A model generated the notes under the pieces. The model saw nothing but the letters and a program-made list of their open reading frames with translations, did not search any database and was not told the DNA's origin. A DNA stretch of 64,000 nucleotides from Litoribacillus peritrichatus (lineage in GTDB: Bacteria > Pseudomonadota > Gammaproteobacteria > Pseudomonadales > Litoribrevibacteraceae), in contig NZ_BAABBN010000007.1 of NCBI RefSeq assembly GCF_039537985.1, forward strand, positions 1 to 64,000. The letters run 5' to 3'. Numbering within the stretch: position 1 is the stretch's first letter; each line of letters starts with the position of its first letter. The translations under genes were made by a program, and so were the position numbers. Below are positions 62,001-64,000 of this stretch, piece by piece.

Positions 62001-62540
62001 TATCTGAGTGGTTTTGAGGCGAGAGAGAACGGTCTGCCGGCTCAGAAGTCCTTTTTGCCTGGGGTATCGTTTCATTTGAGTAACGAGTACTGGCAAGCAA
62101 AGCGCAAGGCGTTACGCATTCAAAAAGCCTTGTTTGAAGCTGACAGCTTCAATGTCGACTTCACCTTGAAAACCCAGAACATGAGTTCAGGGCTGACGGA
62201 ATTTTCGATCCGCAGCGATACGCCTTTGTTTGTGTATCGGCATGGCCCTGCGTTCTGGACCAGCATGTCCTGGCCGTTGGCTGAAACCCAAAGTCGGGAT
62301 TTAGAGGTGTGGCTGAAAAACAATGAAAGCACGTTAAGCCGCCACTCTTATCAAGGGGACTGGAGCTGGTTCCGTTTGGCCGAGGCGATGGATGGCAAGC
62401 TGACTCGTGAGAAAAACATCAGCGCGCTGACCACCAAAGAAGACGGGCAGTACATAGAGTTACAGTTGCAGGTGGAAGGTGAAGTGAATCCGTTTGTGAA
62501 GGGCTTTTTCAGTCACTTCCGACTGCCGGAGTCCATCTAA
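59070..62540 (+). CDS. tssM: type VI inner-membrane core protein TssM (IcmF), P-loop missing
   Basis: 1156 residues. Two N-terminal membrane helices (about 8-30 and 40-63), a cytoplasmic domain, a third helix near 420 (GVSGSLAMILAGFAWLLWANF region), then a large periplasmic part reaching TssJ. In many TssM proteins the N-terminal domain has PWYxxxGPPGxGKT; here the same place reads LIPWYFLLNEQPQQDEVLL (111-129), so Walker A is absent. The IcmF and C-terminal DUF1215-like regions are otherwise intact. Start ATG 59070, with a TTG one codon earlier. Confidence 0.93.
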   Translation: MKRSKSEILMYVLLALVLSGLFWWASFLLGWWQWADISETVLSGLVSLLSGGLVSWSLAWVVAKTARKTTMDEQVKRDKDKLDQMLRAIDSDFHQLWQQSQRQKGKSKYGLIPWYFLLNEQPQQDEVLLNQMGFQIVQQDKLNLPITLWVSDFAIVVGVHSRACAQVELEACLETVIKLLNRFRPRQAANGVLFTLPAAHLLNLNNEEVSAKAKEQRTILNRLNKAFGLNLPVYSLFTDMVELADFCQFFSVIDEQKLEQPFGAMMPVEDLAGYQQEWFGHSFDQLQDTLSSQVYSFLRLQLNTDYRKSILVAPYQFGLLKTEIEYYFQQLFLEEHFSTALNFRGYFFVNASREGVPVDRLAMLLASRLGNQTISASSSVVSHGSMFAKKLFSQDIVREAGLVGVNGRRENLYTLMRLGVSGSLAMILAGFAWLLWANFEYYQALDSQALSRLDSYKSSITEGKFNREELQTTIFSLSELRDIAHVYDQPKPWYVVSWLPDPSIAQAVDKAYRTELQNILLISLRDYLRKDLYIYNKLGNKVETLVLFNLHQLLNDYQRATIEPLVNYYLGSLREEGESDGSTLLRFKELIEDLLKTGVVPPEGDQALIQVVKDSLSNENVSDLMYQHILEQPPFNRRVDLRPQLGSSFNEVFRFKEGFSGYLAPYIFTREGFESLMLDTDFLLVEKALKAYENMAGSSVSKAELSRITRQLKRRYIEEYIAYWKNFADNMEGVKANGWNALSEQLTATVDPVSSPLRSVYEMITFNTELTTVFERAEGNKKLATELASENMAVASLSDNLPDAVLDKSESILAQKQQDKIKVANTISQPFKYYHQLVEEDKAGQTALDKLIQHLANSADWVKRAMYSDDRGQFFFNQLSETNNKSPLTQLQSMSDYDYDVLLQQVTLSVAERANQLAIQDVKAYLNKRWQDKVVRYYSRNIRALYPFKTQEKSGVNLNDFKSFFGPQGILENFSNTYLSGFEARENGLPAQKSFLPGVSFHLSNEYWQAKRKALRIQKALFEADSFNVDFTLKTQNMSSGLTEFSIRSDTPLFVYRHGPAFWTSMSWPLAETQSRDLEVWLKNNESTLSRHSYQGDWSWFRLAEAMDGKLTREKNISALTTKEDGQYIELQLQVEGEVNPFVKGFFSHFRLPESI

Positions 62541-62541
62541 G

Positions 62542-63357
62542 ATGGCAGCCTTGTTTAATACTCATGAAGGTCTCAACCCTGGTTTGGTGGATCGAGATGT
62601 TTATACGGAGTATCAGTCGCTGCCGTTGCCGATTGGCAAAGGTGTGTGGCGTTGGTGGCATTGGCCGTCTGAACAGTGGCATTGCATCAAGGTGCGCAGC
62701 CATAAAAGCGGCCGTTATTTATTAGACAACGAATGTCAGCTGTTGGCAGGTATTCAATCGAGGTATGTGCCTCGTTTGATTGAAAAAGTCACTACCCCGG
62801 ATCAAACCATGATGGTGTCCAGTTACGCAAATGGCCCCACACTGGCGTCGGTCATTCGTCAACAAGGTGCCGGTTTTGAAGGTTGTTCACAGGTGATGAT
62901 GCAGCTGGTGGATGCTTTGGTGGAGTGTCACAGGTCTCGTATTGTCCATTGCGATCTTAAGCCAAATAACCTGATTTTATCAGGCAGTACCATTCAGCTG
63001 ATCGACTTTGGGCATTCGATGGACATAGGCCGGGACATCACCAAACTTCCGTATCGGGGGTTCAGTCCTTCCTATTCGCATCCGGCGCTTAAAGACGGCA
63101 AGACCGCCGTCACCCCCGACTTTGATTGGTATGCGTTTTTTGTGGTTATGCACGTGTCCTTCTATGGCAAATTACCGGCCCTAAATCGGGCTCCGTCAAC
63201 GCCGTTGATGGGGGTTTTTGAGTCAATGATTCAACGCAGCGGGCTTCCAAAGCTGTATCAACGTTACCTTACCCAACAACTTGCGGATTTGGATCTGAGA
63301 CTGAGCCAGAAGCTGACGACAAAGAATGAAGCAGATGAAAATAAACATAGGAACTGA
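62542..63357 (+). CDS. type VI-associated Ser/Thr protein kinase (PpkA-like, minimal)
   Basis: 271 residues, kinase domain only. ATP lysine probably K50 (WHCIKVRSH); catalytic loop HCDLKPNN (136-143, Cys where Arg is usual); DFG at 155-157. The Gly-rich loop is not recognisable, and no membrane or sensor domain follows. Known PpkA proteins phosphorylate Fha to trigger secretion; the FHA protein of this operon is the likely target. Starts 1 bp after the tssM stop. Confidence 0.85.
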   Translation: MAALFNTHEGLNPGLVDRDVYTEYQSLPLPIGKGVWRWWHWPSEQWHCIKVRSHKSGRYLLDNECQLLAGIQSRYVPRLIEKVTTPDQTMMVSSYANGPTLASVIRQQGAGFEGCSQVMMQLVDALVECHRSRIVHCDLKPNNLILSGSTIQLIDFGHSMDIGRDITKLPYRGFSPSYSHPALKDGKTAVTPDFDWYAFFVVMHVSFYGKLPALNRAPSTPLMGVFESMIQRSGLPKLYQRYLTQQLADLDLRLSQKLTTKNEADENKHRN

Positions 63358-63361
63358 CGTT

Positions 63362-64000
63362 GTGAGTGATTGGTTCGTTCAAACGAATAGGAGCAGCACA
63401 GGTTTGCGTGGAACTTTGCGGGCTGTGCTGATCAGTTTGCTGTTGTGCGGCATAACATTCACCGCACAGGCGTCTAACCGGGATATTGGTTGGCTGGTGT
63501 TTTCAGAGGTCAACCATAAACACTGGGTGCCCAGTTATGACGAGAACGACAGTTCCAAACTCATTGTGGCGCCCAAGACACTTCCGGCGGCTGATCAGTT
63601 ACATAAAATTCTGGTGATTGTGGCTAAAAAGTCAGGCAGTTATCAACTGGCCATGAATCGGCTTTTGGAAGTGTTTCAGCAAGAACAATTTTTGTCTGAA
63701 TTTGAAGTCATTAACATCAATCGTGATGAAGCGGTGGGTCGTCAGCTATTGAACAGCGCCAAACAAAATGGTTTTGATCTGGTCTTTACCATGGGGTCGG
63801 AAGCGGCGGCGCTGGTGCATCGTTATTATAAAAACGGCCCCTTGCCAGTCGTAACGTCCATTAATAAAGATCCGGTGACCTTAGGTCAGGTCAGCTCGTA
63901 TAAAGAAGGCACTGGCACCAACATCGCAACCACAACACTGAATGTGCCCATTGATATTCAGTTGAATTACTTATTTGAGCTGAACCCCGGTTTAAAACAC
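63362..64000 (+). CDS. periplasmic ABC-type substrate-binding protein, cut by window end
   Basis: Open from GTG 63362 to the last base, with no stop. The N-terminus has a signal peptide (LRAVLISLLLCGITFTAQA). The mature part has a periplasmic-binding-protein look: HKILVIVAKKSGSYQLAMNR, FDLVFTMGSEAAALVH, TSINKDPVTLGQV, resembling ABC_sub_bind proteins. Ribosome site ATAGGA. It is the second such protein in the type VI operon. Confidence 0.72.
   Translation, partial: MSDWFVQTNRSSTGLRGTLRAVLISLLLCGITFTAQASNRDIGWLVFSEVNHKHWVPSYDENDSSKLIVAPKTLPAADQLHKILVIVAKKSGSYQLAMNRLLEVFQQEQFLSEFEVININRDEAVGRQLLNSAKQNGFDLVFTMGSEAAALVHRYYKNGPLPVVTSINKDPVTLGQVSSYKEGTGTNIATTTLNVPIDIQLNYLFELNPGLKH

Noticed and set aside
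1..64000. CRISPR arrays
   Set aside because: No regularly spaced direct repeats of 23-40 bp with unique spacers were seen; the packed 20-bp repeats at 3719-3776 are transposon-end sites without spacers.
1..64000. tRNA genes
   Set aside because: No cloverleaf with TTCGAATC-type T-loop was recognised; the only RNA gene supported is the 5S rRNA.

Overview
The window is a stretch of gammaproteobacterial chromosome, probably from a marine Oceanospirillales-type genus (inferred from the style of the housekeeping proteins and the moderate GC; the genus cannot be fixed from sequence alone). It opens with the 5S rRNA at the end of an rrn operon, followed by the cell-wall precursor operon glmU-glmS.

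Downstream of glmS lies a complete 34.1-kb Tn7-family transposon (3711-37799). It is inserted 24 bp after the glmS stop codon, has TGTGGG...CCCACA tips, three closely packed TnsB-type sites at the glmS-proximal end, three spaced sites at the distal end and a 5-bp TTACA target duplication. All five transposition genes, tnsABCDE, are intact and keep the catalytic and zinc-binding residues of Tn7. Two internal copies of the distal end (about 14329-14341 and 24752-24775) split the cargo into three blocks, suggesting that the element grew by accreting neighbouring elements. Block 1 holds tns plus a GHKL-ATPase / DUF4325 / membrane-protein trio. Block 2 holds a WYL repressor divergent from a Wadjet jetABCD anti-plasmid system whose last gene is invaded by an IS21-family element. 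Block 3 holds an Rhs toxin with a WHH nuclease tip, SUKH and Imm11-like immunity genes, a small phosphoesterase, and an AT-rich operon (XRE regulator, Dam-like methylase, calcineurin-like phosphoesterase, P-loop ATPase, unknown protein). That operon sits against the distal transposon end and is the best candidate for an undescribed defence system.

Beyond the transposon is a hairpin that is probably the original glmS terminator. It is followed by a small metabolic cluster (BASS-family transporter, ketopantoate-reductase-like enzyme and acetoacetate-decarboxylase-like protein, divergent from a LuxR-type regulator) and an HNH endonuclease gene.

The last 21 kb is one long type VI secretion operon: tssA, hcp, tssB, tssC, a second tssC-like gene, tssE, tssF, tssG, clpV, a periplasmic solute-binding protein, an FHA protein, tssJ, tssK, tssL, tssM, a Ser/Thr kinase and a second periplasmic binding protein cut by the window edge. 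Many of these genes overlap by a few bases and several use TTG or GTG starts. No vgrG or PAAR gene is present. The TssM lacks the usual P-loop. The Rhs protein on the transposon could in principle be exported by this machine, but nothing in the sequence proves it.
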